Shown here: piece after piece, positions 1-8,457 of the stretch
Layout of the letters: each line of letters starts with the position of its first letter
Position numbering within the stretch: position 1 is the first letter of the stretch
From: Bacteroides sp.
GTDB taxonomy: Bacteria > Bacteroidota > Bacteroidia > Bacteroidales > Bacteroidaceae
Direction of reading: 5' to 3'
NCBI GenBank assembly: GCA_015060735.1
Contig: SUXX01000004.1
Location: 1 to 64,000, forward strand
DNA: 64,000 nt
Program-made: the position numbers and the translations under genes
Notes under the pieces: generated by a model
What the model saw: only the letters and a program-made list of their open reading frames with translations
What the model was told of the DNA's origin: nothing
Database searches by the model: none

Positions 1-35
1 TTGTTTTATAATTTGCTGATTTTCAGCGTTTATTG

Positions 36-120
36 CGGAGAGAGAGGGATTCGAACCCCCGGTACCTCTCAGTACAACGGTTTTCAAGACCGCCGCGATC
101 GACCACTCTGCCATCTCTCC
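36..120 (-). tRNA. tRNA-Ser (anticodon UGA)
   Basis: Read on the minus strand this is an 85-nt cloverleaf with a 7-bp acceptor stem (GGAGAGA/TCTCTCC), an anticodon loop CTTGAAA giving anticodon TGA, a long class II variable arm and a T-loop TTCGAATC. The long variable arm and the anticodon agree on serine. CCA is not encoded. The length and all stems are visible directly. Confidence 0.96.
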
Positions 121-274
121 AAAACTCCTTTTCAGAAGTGCTTTTCGTTTAAAGCGATGCAAAGATACGACTTATTTTTAAATCTGCAAGTCTTTCAAGC
201 ATTTTTTTGAAGTTTTTTTCTTCTTTCCTCTAAAAACAAGCATTCAAAATACATGATATTATAAAGATTATTCT

Positions 275-282
275 TACCTTTG
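275..282 (+). promoter_or_regulatory. Bacteroidetes -7 box for dsbD
   Basis: TACCTTTG matches the Bacteroidetes sigma-70 -7 consensus TAnnTTTG and lies about 40 bp before the dsbD start. No clear -33 TTTG is visible. Confidence 0.6.
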
Positions 283-322
283 CACCTAATTAATAATAAC
301 ATAAAGAAAATAATCTAACTGT

Positions 323-2287
323 ATGAAAAAAACATTCCTTTTAAGCTGTCTTCTGATGGTGTTGGGTCTAACTACAGCATTTGCTCAAATTCAGGACCCA
401 GTTCAGTTTAAGACTGAATGGAAGAAGATTTCCGACACAGAGGCTCAAATTGTATTTACCGGTGACATTGATTCCGGATGGCATGTGTACTCCACCGACC
501 TACCCGAGGGAGGTCCCATCTCGGCAACTTTCAACACCGACAAGATGGAAGGAATTGAACTGGACGGCAAGCTGATGCCGGAAGGCAAGGAAATCGAAGC
601 TTTCGACAAGGTGTTTGAAATGAAGCTCCGCTACTTTGAAGGAAAAGCTACTTTCGTACAAAAACTCAAAATTACTGCTGCGACCTACTTTATCGAAGGT
701 TACTTGCAATATGGCTCTTGTAATGATGAAAACTGTCTTCCCCCAACAGATGTAGAATTTTCATTCTCAGGCAAGGGTGCAGCAGGTGCTCCAGCCGTTT
801 CAGGTGCTGAAGAAAAACCTACCACACCAGCCGTTTCATCCAACGTATCAACTGCTGACTATTGGGCACCGGTTATCGACAAGTTGAACGCTTTCGGTGA
901 AGAAACCGCCCAAGCAGCCAACCAATCCTGGTTCTATATCTTCTTTGCCGGTTTCATCGGTGGTTTGCTCGCCTTGTTCACTCCGTGTGTATGGCCGATT
1001 ATCCCGATGACCGTGAGCTTCTTCTTGAAGCGTAGCAAGGACAAGAAGAAAGGTATCCGCGATGCATGGACATACGGTGCTTCCATCGTGGTTATCTATG
1101 TGACTTTGGGCTTGGCCATTACCTTGATTTTCGGTGCCAGTGCCTTGAACGCCCTTTCCACCAATGCGGTGTTCAACATCTTGTTCTTCCTCATGTTGGT
1201 GGTATTTGCCGCTTCGTTCTTTGGTGCATTCGAAATCACTCTCCCATCGAAGTGGAGTAACGCCGTAGACAGCAAGGCCGAACAGACAAGCGGTCTCCTG
1301 AGTATCTTCTTGATGGCGTTTACCTTGTCATTGGTATCATTCTCTTGTACCGGTCCTATCATCGGTTTCTTGTTGGTAGAAGTTTCTACTACCGGTAGTG
1401 TGGTAGCTCCTGCCATCGGTATGTTGGGCTTTGCCTTAGCATTGGCTTTGCCTTTTACTCTGTTCGCTATGTTCCCGTCTTGGTTGAAGCAGATGCCGAA
1501 GTCAGGTGGTTGGATGAACGTGATTAAGGTTACGCTCGGTTTCTTGGAATTGGCATTCGCCTTGAAGTTCTTGTCGGTAGCCGACTTGGCTTACGGTTGG
1601 CGTATCCTCGACCGCGAAACATTCCTCGCCTTGTGGATTGTAATTTTCGGTTTGATGGGCTTCTACCTCTTGGGCAAGATTAAGTTCCCACACGATGACG
1701 ATGATACTACTGTGAGCGTACCTCGCTTCTTCATGGCTCTCTGCTCGTTGGCATTTGCAGTATACATGGTGCCGGGCTTGTGGGGTGCTCCGTTGAAGGC
1801 AGTCAGTGCATTCGCTCCTCCTATGAATACTCAGGACTTCAACCTCTATAAGAACGAAGTACACGCTCAATTCGACGACTTCGATGCCGGTATGGAATAT
1901 GCCCGTCGCAACGGCAAGCCGGTAATGCTCGACTTTACAGGTTATGGTTGTGTGAACTGCCGTAAGATGGAATTGGCTGTATGGACAGACTCTAAGGTAA
2001 GCAAACTGATCCAAGACGACTATGTATTGATTACCCTTTACGTGGACAACAAGACTCCGCTCCCTGAACACATCAAGGTGACAGAAAACGGTAAGGAACG
2101 CACACTCCGTACCCTCGGCGACAAGTGGAGCTACTTGCAACGCGTGAAGTTCGGTGCCAACGCACAACCGTTCTACGTATTGATAGACAACGATGGCAAC
2201 CCATTGAACAAGTCTTATTCATACGATGAAGACATCAACAAGTACGTTGATTTCTTGGAAACCGGTTTGAATAATTATAAGAAATAA
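323..2287 (+). CDS. dsbD: Thiol:disulfide interchange protein DsbD
   Basis: A 654-aa transmembrane reductase of the DsbD family, which carries electrons from cytoplasmic thioredoxin to periplasmic thiols. The signal peptide is at residues 1-21. An N-terminal DsbD-alpha-like immunoglobulin domain (about 25-150, with Cys pairs in GSCNDENCLPP) follows. A polytopic membrane domain (about 200-500) carries the conserved FTPCVWPIIP and SFSCTGP cysteine motifs. The C-terminal thioredoxin-like domain has the redox site GYGCVNCRK near residue 542. All three redox modules keep their cysteines, so the protein should be functional. It is monocistronic and followed by a palindromic repeat. Confidence 0.93.
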   Translation: MKKTFLLSCLLMVLGLTTAFAQIQDPVQFKTEWKKISDTEAQIVFTGDIDSGWHVYSTDLPEGGPISATFNTDKMEGIELDGKLMPEGKEIEAFDKVFEMKLRYFEGKATFVQKLKITAATYFIEGYLQYGSCNDENCLPPTDVEFSFSGKGAAGAPAVSGAEEKPTTPAVSSNVSTADYWAPVIDKLNAFGEETAQAANQSWFYIFFAGFIGGLLALFTPCVWPIIPMTVSFFLKRSKDKKKGIRDAWTYGASIVVIYVTLGLAITLIFGASALNALSTNAVFNILFFLMLVVFAASFFGAFEITLPSKWSNAVDSKAEQTSGLLSIFLMAFTLSLVSFSCTGPIIGFLLVEVSTTGSVVAPAIGMLGFALALALPFTLFAMFPSWLKQMPKSGGWMNVIKVTLGFLELAFALKFLSVADLAYGWRILDRETFLALWIVIFGLMGFYLLGKIKFPHDDDDTTVSVPRFFMALCSLAFAVYMVPGLWGAPLKAVSAFAPPMNTQDFNLYKNEVHAQFDDFDAGMEYARRNGKPVMLDFTGYGCVNCRKMELAVWTDSKVSKLIQDDYVLITLYVDNKTPLPEHIKVTENGKERTLRTLGDKWSYLQRVKFGANAQPFYVLIDNDGNPLNKSYSYDEDINKYVDFLETGLNNYKK

Positions 2288-2298
2288 AAACCTCCTCT

Positions 2299-2388
2299 CC
2301 TTCGTGTCATCCTGAGCAACACGAAGGATCTGAATACATCAACTAACGCTTTTCAGATTCTTCACTTCGTTCAGAATGACACGAAGGG
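2299..2388. repeat. GTGTCAT-type palindromic repeat, copy A1
   Basis: Long imperfect inverted repeat, left arm beginning CCTTCGTGTCATCCTGAG and right arm ending CAGAATGACACGAAGG, with the inner motif GAAGGATCTGA. The same family recurs at 26076-26154, 29122-29200, 48504-48587 and 51397-51476, with a short form at 10014-10046. It fills the dsbD/desulfidase gap and could act as a terminator or mRNA 3' stabiliser. Confidence 0.85.
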
Positions 2389-2409
2389 ATGACTATAAAT
2401 CATCATACT

Positions 2410-3705
2410 ATGATAGACAAGTCAGAAAAAGAGCAAATCATTGCCCTCATCAACCGCGAAGTAGTTCCTGCCATCGGTTGTACAGAACCCATCGCTGTGG
2501 CACTCTGTGTGGCCAAGGCTACCGAAACCCTCGGATGCAAGCCCGAAAAGATTCAGGCATTGCTCAGTGCCAATATCTTGAAGAACGCCATGGGGGTAGG
2601 TATTCCCGGCACCGGCATGATCGGGCTTCCTATTGCCATCGCTCTCGGTGCCCTCATCGGCAAGAGCGAATACCAATTGGAAGTACTGAAAGACAGTACC
2701 CCCGAAGCTGTGGAAGAAGGCAAGAAGCTGATTGATGCACAGGCTATCAACATCGGTTTGAAGTACGGCATCGAAGAAAAGCTCTACATTGAAATCATCT
2801 GCGAGGCAGAAGGGAAAAAAGCTACCGCCATCATCAGCGGTGGACACACCAACTTCGTATATGTGGCACGTGATGAAGAAGTGCTGCTGAACAAGAAAGC
2901 TGCCTCCACCCACGGAACCGATGCAGACGAGGTAGAACTCACTCTTCGCAAGGTGTACGACTTTGCTATGACCTCTCCTATTGACGAGTTAAAATTCATC
3001 TTAGAAACCCGTAATCTGAATAAAAAAGCTGCCGAACGTTCCTTCAAGGGCAACTACGGTCACCAGCTAGGTAAGACGCTGAACAGCAAGAAGAACGAAA
3101 ACTTGATGTTAGGCGACAACACCTTCACCCATATCCTTTCGTATACCTCGGCTGCTTGCGATGCCCGTATGGCAGGTGCCATGATTCCGGTGATGAGCAA
3201 TTCAGGTAGCGGCAACCAAGGCATCACGGCCACCCTACCGGTAGTAGTTTATGCCGAAGATAACCACAAGAGCGAAGAAGAACTCATCCGTGCACTCACG
3301 CTGAGCCACCTCACCGTGATTTACATCAAGCAGAGCCTTGGTCGCCTCTCGGCCCTGTGCGGATGTGTGGTAGCAGCTACCGGCTCCAGTTGCGGCATCA
3401 CTTACCTGATGGGCGGTAACTACGAGCAAGTAACCTATGCCGTAAAGAACATGATTGCCAACATCACCGGCATGATTTGCGACGGTGCCAAACCAAGTTG
3501 TGCTTTGAAACTCACCAGTGGTGTATCTACAGCCGTCCTCTCCGCCATCTTAGCGATGGAGAACAAGTGTGTCACCGCGGTAGAAGGTATCATCGACGAT
3601 GACGTAGATAGAAGTATTCGCAACCTCACCCGTATCGGCTCTCAAGGCATGAACGAAACGGACAAATTAGTATTGGACATCATGACGCACAAACAGTGCG
3701 ATTAA
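2410..3705 (+). CDS. L-cysteine desulfidase / UPF0597 (YhaM, CyuA) family protein
   Basis: 431 aa from the start chosen here. The family includes Fe-S cluster L-cysteine desulfidases (cysteine to pyruvate, ammonia and sulfide) and is related to the serine dehydratase alpha subunit. The N-terminus has the family signature PAIGCTEPIAVAL. Glycine-rich segments GNQGITATLP and cysteines in the second half (SALCGCVVAATGSSCG, MICDGAKPSCALK) fit iron-sulfur ligation. An upstream in-frame ATG at 2389 lies in the edge of the palindromic repeat, so 2410, giving MIDKSEKEQ, is preferred. A terminator follows at once. The substrate is inferred from the family. Confidence 0.85.
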   Translation: MIDKSEKEQIIALINREVVPAIGCTEPIAVALCVAKATETLGCKPEKIQALLSANILKNAMGVGIPGTGMIGLPIAIALGALIGKSEYQLEVLKDSTPEAVEEGKKLIDAQAINIGLKYGIEEKLYIEIICEAEGKKATAIISGGHTNFVYVARDEEVLLNKKAASTHGTDADEVELTLRKVYDFAMTSPIDELKFILETRNLNKKAAERSFKGNYGHQLGKTLNSKKNENLMLGDNTFTHILSYTSAACDARMAGAMIPVMSNSGSGNQGITATLPVVVYAEDNHKSEEELIRALTLSHLTVIYIKQSLGRLSALCGCVVAATGSSCGITYLMGGNYEQVTYAVKNMIANITGMICDGAKPSCALKLTSGVSTAVLSAILAMENKCVTAVEGIIDDDVDRSIRNLTRIGSQGMNETDKLVLDIMTHKQCD

Positions 3706-3715
3706 ACCATAAAGC

Positions 3716-3755
3716 AAAAAGGCGTCTTATTTCAAGACACCTTTTTTGTTTTTAA
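3716..3755 (+). terminator. Intrinsic terminator after the desulfidase gene
   Basis: AAAAGGCGTCTT pairs with AAGACACCTTTT (one wobble) around a short loop and runs into a T-rich tract. Confidence 0.85.
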
Positions 3756-3788
3756 CCATTTTATAAGAAAGGATTGTTGCACTTTTTC

Positions 3789-3796
3789 TATCTTTG
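3789..3796 (+). promoter_or_regulatory. -7 box four bases before an ATG
   Basis: TATCTTTG fits TAnnTTTG and is followed by GCAGC and the ATG at 3801. Transcription would start at or next to the start codon, implying a leaderless or near-leaderless mRNA. Confidence 0.6.
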
Positions 3797-3800
3797 CAGC

Positions 3801-4451
3801 ATGATGAAAACATTGAGCGATACACAATATATACAAAAACTCGTTTCGGAAGGCGAACACGAACATCAAGATTTCAAATTCGAGATTTCAGATGCCCGGA
3901 AGATAGCCAAAAGTCTTTCTGCTTTTGCCAACACGGAAGGTGGTAGGTTATTGGTAGGCGTAAAGGACAATGGCAAGATAGCCGGCATCCGTTCTGAAGA
4001 AGAAATCTATATGATTGAAGCCGCTGCCGAATTATATTGTCAACCACCCATCGTACCGGAAACAAAAACATACCTGGCCGAAGGAAAAACGGTACTCGAA
4101 GTGGACATCAAAGAAGCCGATATGAAGCCTGTCTATGCCCTGGATGAAGAAAACAACCAACGTGCTTACATCCGAATAGCTGATGAAAACATTTTGGCAA
4201 CCCCAGTTCATTTGAAGATGTGGAAACAATATAAAAAGAGAGAAGGGACATTGGTAGCATTCACCGAAAAGGAACAACAATTAATCCATGCCCTTAAAAA
4301 GAACGGGAAATTGACACTGAACCAATGTTGCAGACAATGCCGGTTAAGCCGCCCAACTGTTTGCAGCCTATTGGCAGACTTCACCCGTTTTGGAGTAGTG
4401 AAAACAATATTCGAATCGCATAAATTTTATTTCAAACTCAACGAAGAATAA
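3801..4451 (+). CDS. AlbA_2 (Schlafen-like) ATP/nucleic-acid-binding protein
   Basis: 216 aa. Residues about 10-130 match the AlbA_2 (former Schlafen AAA_4) fold, with the typical E..DFKFEISDARKIAKS and FANTEGGRLLVGVKDNG segments. The C-terminal 60 residues look like a winged-helix module (TLNQCCRQCRLSRPTVCSLL). Bacteroidales genomes encode many such proteins, usually called putative transcriptional regulators; the role is not known. An in-frame ATG at 3774 lies upstream of the -7 box and is unlikely. It ends 2 bp before the symporter gene, suggesting co-transcription. Confidence 0.82.
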   Translation: MMKTLSDTQYIQKLVSEGEHEHQDFKFEISDARKIAKSLSAFANTEGGRLLVGVKDNGKIAGIRSEEEIYMIEAAAELYCQPPIVPETKTYLAEGKTVLEVDIKEADMKPVYALDEENNQRAYIRIADENILATPVHLKMWKQYKKREGTLVAFTEKEQQLIHALKKNGKLTLNQCCRQCRLSRPTVCSLLADFTRFGVVKTIFESHKFYFKLNEE

Positions 4452-4453
4452 CC

Positions 4454-5854
4454 ATGGAAATAATGACCCAATGGATAACCTCCATCAACGACGTACTTTG
4501 GACTTACGTCCTTGTCATCATGCTGCTAGGATGTGCTGCATGGTTTACCCTAAAAACCCATTTTGTACAGTTCCGCATGTTTGGCGAAATGATTCGCCTG
4601 CTCGGAGAATCAACAGGGAAAAGCAAAGGCAACGAACACCACATTTCTTCCTTTCAGGCATTCGCTGTTTCGTTAGCCAGCCGTGTAGGAACCGGCAATT
4701 TGGCCGGAGTAGCCACAGCCATCACGATCGGAGGACCAGGAGCAGTCTTTTGGATGTGGATTATCGCCTTGCTTGGCTCCAGCAGTGCTTTCATCGAATC
4801 AACCCTCGCCCAATTATATAAGGTACGCGGGAAAGAATCCTATATCGGCGGCCCTGCCTACTACATGAAGAAAGGGTTGAAACAACCTTGGATGGGAGTT
4901 CTTTTTGCCATACTCATCATCTTTACCTTTGCCTTTGCCTTCAATACCGTACAGAGCAACACCGTTTGTGCTGCTTTTGAACAAGCCTTTCAGATAGACC
5001 ATGTAACGATGGGAATCATTCTGACCTTACTCACGCTGGTCATTATCTTCGGAGGTATCCAACGCATAGCAAAGGTTAGCAGCATCATCGTTCCGGTCAT
5101 GGCTTTAGGTTATATTCTGTTGGCACTCGTCATTGTCGGTATCAACATCCAACATTTGCCTGCTGTTATCAAGCTGATTGTCTCTCATGCTTTCGGCTGG
5201 GAACAAGCCTTGGGCGGTGGAATCGGTGTAGCCTTGATGCAAGGCATCAAACGCGGGTTGTTCAGCAACGAAGCCGGTATGGGTTCGGCACCCAATGTAG
5301 CAGCAACCGCTGATGTCACCCACCCTGTCAAGCAAGGACTTATCCAGACTTTGGGCGTATTCTCCGACACCTTGATTATCTGTACCTGTACCGCATTCAT
5401 CATCTTGTTCAGCGGTGTCCCCTTGGGTGGTGAAGCCAACGGTGTGCAACTCACCCAAATGGCTTTGGACAACGAAATCGGTTCCGGCGGAAGCACATAC
5501 GTAGCCATTGCCATCTTGTTCTTTGCCTTCAGCAGTATCATCGGTAACTACTATTACGGCGAAGCTAACTTGCGTTACATCACACACAACAAGGTAATAA
5601 TGGTTCTTTTCCGTCTGATGACCGGGGCCATGGTACTATTCGGAGCTTTGGCTAGTCTCGATCTTGCTTGGAGTTTGGCCGACATCTGCATGGGCTTGAT
5701 GACTATTTGCAACCTGATTGCCATCACTCTATTAGGCAAATACGCTTTCCGGTTGCTCGAAGACTATCGGAAACAAAAGCGTGCCGGCATCAAGGATCCG
5801 GTATTCACCAAAGACAAAATGAAAGATATTGAAGAAGATATTGAATGTTGGTAA
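4454..5854 (+). CDS. Alanine/glycine:cation symporter family protein (AGCS)
   Basis: 466-aa integral membrane protein with about ten hydrophobic segments. Family signatures are SSFQAFAVSLASRVGTGNLAGVA (about residues 71-93) and LFSNEAGMGSAPN (about 272-284), both typical of Na+/H+-coupled alanine or glycine symporters. Length is normal. It starts 2 bp after the AlbA_2 gene. The substrate within the family cannot be fixed from sequence alone. Confidence 0.93.
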   Translation: MEIMTQWITSINDVLWTYVLVIMLLGCAAWFTLKTHFVQFRMFGEMIRLLGESTGKSKGNEHHISSFQAFAVSLASRVGTGNLAGVATAITIGGPGAVFWMWIIALLGSSSAFIESTLAQLYKVRGKESYIGGPAYYMKKGLKQPWMGVLFAILIIFTFAFAFNTVQSNTVCAAFEQAFQIDHVTMGIILTLLTLVIIFGGIQRIAKVSSIIVPVMALGYILLALVIVGINIQHLPAVIKLIVSHAFGWEQALGGGIGVALMQGIKRGLFSNEAGMGSAPNVAATADVTHPVKQGLIQTLGVFSDTLIICTCTAFIILFSGVPLGGEANGVQLTQMALDNEIGSGGSTYVAIAILFFAFSSIIGNYYYGEANLRYITHNKVIMVLFRLMTGAMVLFGALASLDLAWSLADICMGLMTICNLIAITLLGKYAFRLLEDYRKQKRAGIKDPVFTKDKMKDIEEDIECW

Positions 5855-5865
5855 AACAAATTCAT

Positions 5866-5873
5866 TATCTTTG
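5866..5873 (+). promoter_or_regulatory. -7 box TATCTTTG before the 5903 gene
   Basis: Matches TAnnTTTG, 30 bp upstream of the ATG at 5903, at the end of the symporter gene. Confidence 0.65.
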
Positions 5874-5902
5874 CAACCATATAACATTAAACAAGAAAAC
5901 CC

Positions 5903-6526
5903 ATGAGTATATTCTCCAAACTATTCGGCAAGAAACAGACCGAAAAAGAAACTCCCCGCGTAGGCGGCATGGAAGACTTCATGACATTAATCAGAGTGTA
6001 TTATCAGGCTGTCATGGCCAGCAACATCGGCATTAGCAATATCAACTTCCTGCCGGATATGGCCGTATTCAAGCGTTCGCTGAAAATTCCTACCCAAAAC
6101 AACAAGCTGGGTATTGCCGAAAAATCACGCTGCAAAAAGATGTTGGTAGACATTTATAACTTGCCCGATCCTTTCTTCAAGGAAATCGATGCATCTATCA
6201 AGAAGAATGTCAAGAACATCAACGATGTAAAGACCTATCTATTCATGTTCCAAGGCTTCAGTCAGGATTTGATGATGCTCATCGGCAATTTGATGCAATG
6301 GAAATTCCGCATGCCGGGTGTCTTCAAAAAACTGCTTCGTAGCATGACCGAAAAGGCTATTCAGGACATCATGCACAAGAACAGTTGGAAAGATGAAAGT
6401 GTCCACAAAACTTGCATGGCTATCCGCAAGTACCAACACGCATTGGGATACTCTGAAGTTTGGATGACTGAGTATGTTTACAACATCGTACTCTTAGCCA
6501 AGAAAGAACCGAAGCCAAAGGAATGA
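5903..6526 (+). CDS. Conserved hypothetical Bacteroidetes protein
   Basis: 207 aa, soluble and largely helical, with no signal peptide and no motif I recognise. The N-terminus MSIFSKLFGKKQTEKE resembles the amphipathic starts of small cytoplasmic adaptor-like proteins; a similar start (MGFFKSLFGGNQ) occurs in the TPR protein at 28135. The stop overlaps the next start by 4 bp (ATGA), so the two genes are probably translationally coupled. Function unknown. Confidence 0.75.
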   Translation: MSIFSKLFGKKQTEKETPRVGGMEDFMTLIRVYYQAVMASNIGISNINFLPDMAVFKRSLKIPTQNNKLGIAEKSRCKKMLVDIYNLPDPFFKEIDASIKKNVKNINDVKTYLFMFQGFSQDLMMLIGNLMQWKFRMPGVFKKLLRSMTEKAIQDIMHKNSWKDESVHKTCMAIRKYQHALGYSEVWMTEYVYNIVLLAKKEPKPKE

Positions 6527-7095
6527 TAGAACATCATCCGTTGGAACCTTTTCTGCCCAGCCATGCCAAGCTACTGATGCTGGGCAGTTTTCCTCCACCC
6601 CAAAAGCGTTGGAGCATGAATTTCTTTTATCCGAACCTACAAAACGATATGTGGAGAATCTTCGGCTTCCTTTTCTTTCAAGACAAGGAACATTTTCTCC
6701 GGCCGGACAAGAAATCATTCTGTCAGGAGGCTATTGTGAACTTTCTGACTGAAAAAGGCATCGCACTATACGATACGGCTACTGCTGTCCGACGCTTGCA
6801 AGACAATGCCTCCGATAAATTTCTAGAAGTAGTGGAACCGACCGACATCCGTCTACTACTAAAACAGCTTCCTCAGTGCCAAGCCATTGCCACTACCGGT
6901 CAAAAAGCCACAGACATTATCCGAAGCCAATTGGAAGTACAGGAACCCGCGGTAGGACATTGTGAACCGTTCGAATTCGAAGACAGAAATCTTCAACTAT
7001 ATCGTATGCCATCCTCCAGTCGTGCATACCCATTGGCTTTACAGAAAAAAGCCGATTCTTATCGATTCATGTTCAAGCATTTAGGACTTTTATAA
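6523..7095 (+). CDS. Uracil-DNA glycosylase-superfamily (Mug-like) protein
   Basis: 190 aa. The N-terminal LLMLGSFPPP and the following NFFYPNLQNDMWRIFG correspond to the substrate-pocket region of Mug/TDG-like and family 4-like glycosylases, and the C-terminal YRMPSSSRAYP resembles their H-x-S-P loop, here without the usual histidine. It probably excises damaged or mismatched bases, but the substrate is uncertain. The start overlaps the preceding gene by 4 bp. Confidence 0.75.
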   Translation: MIEHHPLEPFLPSHAKLLMLGSFPPPQKRWSMNFFYPNLQNDMWRIFGFLFFQDKEHFLRPDKKSFCQEAIVNFLTEKGIALYDTATAVRRLQDNASDKFLEVVEPTDIRLLLKQLPQCQAIATTGQKATDIIRSQLEVQEPAVGHCEPFEFEDRNLQLYRMPSSSRAYPLALQKKADSYRFMFKHLGLL

Positions 7096-7124
7096 TATCA
7101 AAGGGACAAAAAAACGTGCAGAAA

Positions 7125-7156
7125 TTTGATTATTCCAATTATTCACACTACATTTG
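7125..7156 (+). promoter_or_regulatory. Promoter of tRNA-Trp (TTTG ... TACATTTG)
   Basis: The -33 TTTG at 7125-7128 and the -7 TACATTTG at 7149-7156 are separated by 20 bp. The tRNA begins 11 bp downstream, leaving room for a short 5' leader. Confidence 0.8.
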
Positions 7157-7167
7157 CAGCCGCAAAC

Positions 7168-7240
7168 ACGGGAGTAGCTCAGTTGGTAGAGCACCGGTCT
7201 CCAAAACCGGGTGTCGGGAGTTCGAGCCTCTCCTCCCGTG
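7168..7240 (+). tRNA. tRNA-Trp (anticodon CCA)
   Basis: 73-nt cloverleaf with acceptor stem ACGGGAG/CTCCCGT, D-loop AGTTGGTAGA, anticodon loop CTCCAAA (CCA) and T-loop TTCGAGCC. CCA is not encoded. Confidence 0.96.
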
Positions 7241-7249
7241 CAGACAACA

Positions 7250-7287
7250 AAAGCTGTGAACCATATACGTTCACAGCTTTATTTTTT
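7250..7287 (+). terminator. Intrinsic terminator after tRNA-Trp
   Basis: An 11-bp perfect stem AAAGCTGTGAA/TTCACAGCTTT is followed by ATTTTTT. It lies ten bases after the tRNA and 18 bp before the next ATG. Confidence 0.88.
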
Positions 7288-7304
7288 AGCCACCAAAAAC
7301 AGCC

Positions 7305-7664
7305 ATGAAATATTTACTCATCATCTTAGGAAGTTTCTCGTTAGCTTTGGGAATAATAGGTATTTTTCTTCCGCTTCTTCCCACCACCCCTTTTCTGCTT
7401 TTGTCGGCTGCCCTCTACGTCAGAAGTTCCGAAAAGCTCTATCTATGGCTCATCAACCAGAAATACTTGGGTACCTATATCCGCAATTTCCGTGAGCACA
7501 AAGCCATCCCATTGCGAGCTAAAATCATTTCCGTATCTCTCACTTGGATTACCTTAATTTATTGTGCCGCCACCATCAGCGAATTGTGGTTTGTCAAAAT
7601 CAGCTTTCTTCTACTGGCCACAGGTATCTCCTGGCATATTTTGTCGTACAAGACCCTAAAATGA
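7305..7664 (+). CDS. YbaN/DUF454 family inner-membrane protein
   Basis: 119 aa with three hydrophobic segments (about 3-35, 73-92, 93-112). The family signature LGIIGIFLPLLPTTPFLLLSA is at the N-terminus. Small YbaN-type membrane proteins are widespread and their function is unknown. Since a terminator lies just before it, expression depends on read-through from the tRNA promoter or on a promoter I do not see. Confidence 0.88.
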   Translation: MKYLLIILGSFSLALGIIGIFLPLLPTTPFLLLSAALYVRSSEKLYLWLINQKYLGTYIRNFREHKAIPLRAKIISVSLTWITLIYCAATISELWFVKISFLLLATGISWHILSYKTLK

Positions 7665-7764
7665 AAAGTATGCACGTTTTTTTTAGACTTTTTTCATAAA
7701 ATCTCCTCAAAATATTTTCTGAAATCATTTCAATATTCTATATTTGTGTAGAATTTGGTATAAA

Positions 7765-8058
7765 ATGACGGAAGAAGACAGAAAGCTTATAAAAACTTTT
7801 GAAGGAAAGCTGAGACATTTTATGATTTTATATGAAGAATTAGGTCAGGAAAATGCCAGACTCCAAGCACTTCTGCTTGAAAAGGATAAAGAAATCAAGC
7901 AACTGGAACAAAGCCGCCAGGAATTGGAAATCATGTATACCAATCTGAAAACAGCCCGTACAATCAGCTTGTATGATAAGGACATCAAAGACACCAAGCA
8001 ACGATTGACGAGCCTTGTGCGTGAAATCGACAAATGCATCGCTTTATTAAATGAATAA
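7765..8058 (+). CDS. Small coiled-coil protein, probable ZapB-like partner of ZapA
   Basis: 97 aa from MTEEDRKLIKTF (an ATG at 7744 exists but lies just behind an AT-rich promoter-like stretch). Residues about 5-65 are a continuous charged heptad-like coiled coil. It sits 12 bp before zapA. Small coiled-coil proteins of the ZapB type bridge ZapA and the nucleoid in other bacteria, so a divisome role is inferred from position and fold only. Confidence 0.7.
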   Translation: MTEEDRKLIKTFEGKLRHFMILYEELGQENARLQALLLEKDKEIKQLEQSRQELEIMYTNLKTARTISLYDKDIKDTKQRLTSLVREIDKCIALLNE

Positions 8059-8070
8059 AACCGATGGTTT

Positions 8071-8361
8071 ATGGACGATATGATGAAAATAAATTTACTG
8101 ATTGACTGCCAACGATACCCGTTGAACATCCGTCGGGAAGACGAATTGCTTTACCGGGATGCAGCCAAACTGATAGATAAAACGCTGAACAAGTATCGCA
8201 GTTGGAGACCCGAACTGAGTTCGAACCAGCATTGGGCTATGGCCGCTTTGGAATTGGCGTATGCTTTCATTTCGAACAAGGACAGGAACGATACACAACC
8301 CTATCTGAAAAAATTGGAAGAACTGACGGAAGAGTTGGACAATTACATCAGTAAAAAGTAA
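8071..8361 (+). CDS. zapA: Cell division protein ZapA
   Basis: 96 aa. ZapA binds and bundles FtsZ at mid-cell. It has the typical small alpha/beta start (INLLIDCQRYPLNIRREDELLYRDAAKLIDK) and C-terminal helix (HWAMAALELAYAFIS...KKLEELTEELDNYIS). A start at 8083 is also possible. Directly downstream lie a structured hairpin and rny. Confidence 0.85.
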   Translation: MDDMMKINLLIDCQRYPLNIRREDELLYRDAAKLIDKTLNKYRSWRPELSSNQHWAMAALELAYAFISNKDRNDTQPYLKKLEELTEELDNYISKK

Positions 8362-8381
8362 GATTATATAAAGAAAAGGTT

Positions 8382-8442
8382 CACGCACAATCTTTGCTGA
8401 CAGGAGAAGAGTTTCTGGCAGAAAGAGGGTGCGTTTTTATTT
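8382..8442 (+). ncRNA. Structured hairpin with U-run just before rny
   Basis: Nested pairings build one long hairpin: ACGCAC (8383-8388) with GTGCGT (8429-8434), CTTT (8392-8395) with AAAG (8422-8425), CTG (8397-8399) with CAG (8419-8421), and CAG (8401-8403) with CTG (8415-8417). It is followed by TTTTTATTTTA. It has the form of an intrinsic terminator but ends only 23 bp before the rny start, leaving almost no room for another promoter. It could be a terminator for zapA or a regulatory leader of rny. Confidence 0.6.
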
Positions 8443-8457
8443 TATATTTAAACAACA

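Noticed and set aside
1..210. 69-aa open frame over the tRNA-Ser region
   Set aside because: It reads through the antisense of a clear tRNA gene and has no protein-like features.
1502..2167. 221-aa minus-strand open frame inside dsbD
   Set aside because: Antisense shadow of a well-supported gene; similar long shadows at 8679-9704, 53062-54255 and 54645-55700 were dismissed for the same reason.
8382..8442. 6S RNA next to zapA
   Set aside because: Far too short and lacking the large central bulge, although the location recalls ssrS in other bacteria.
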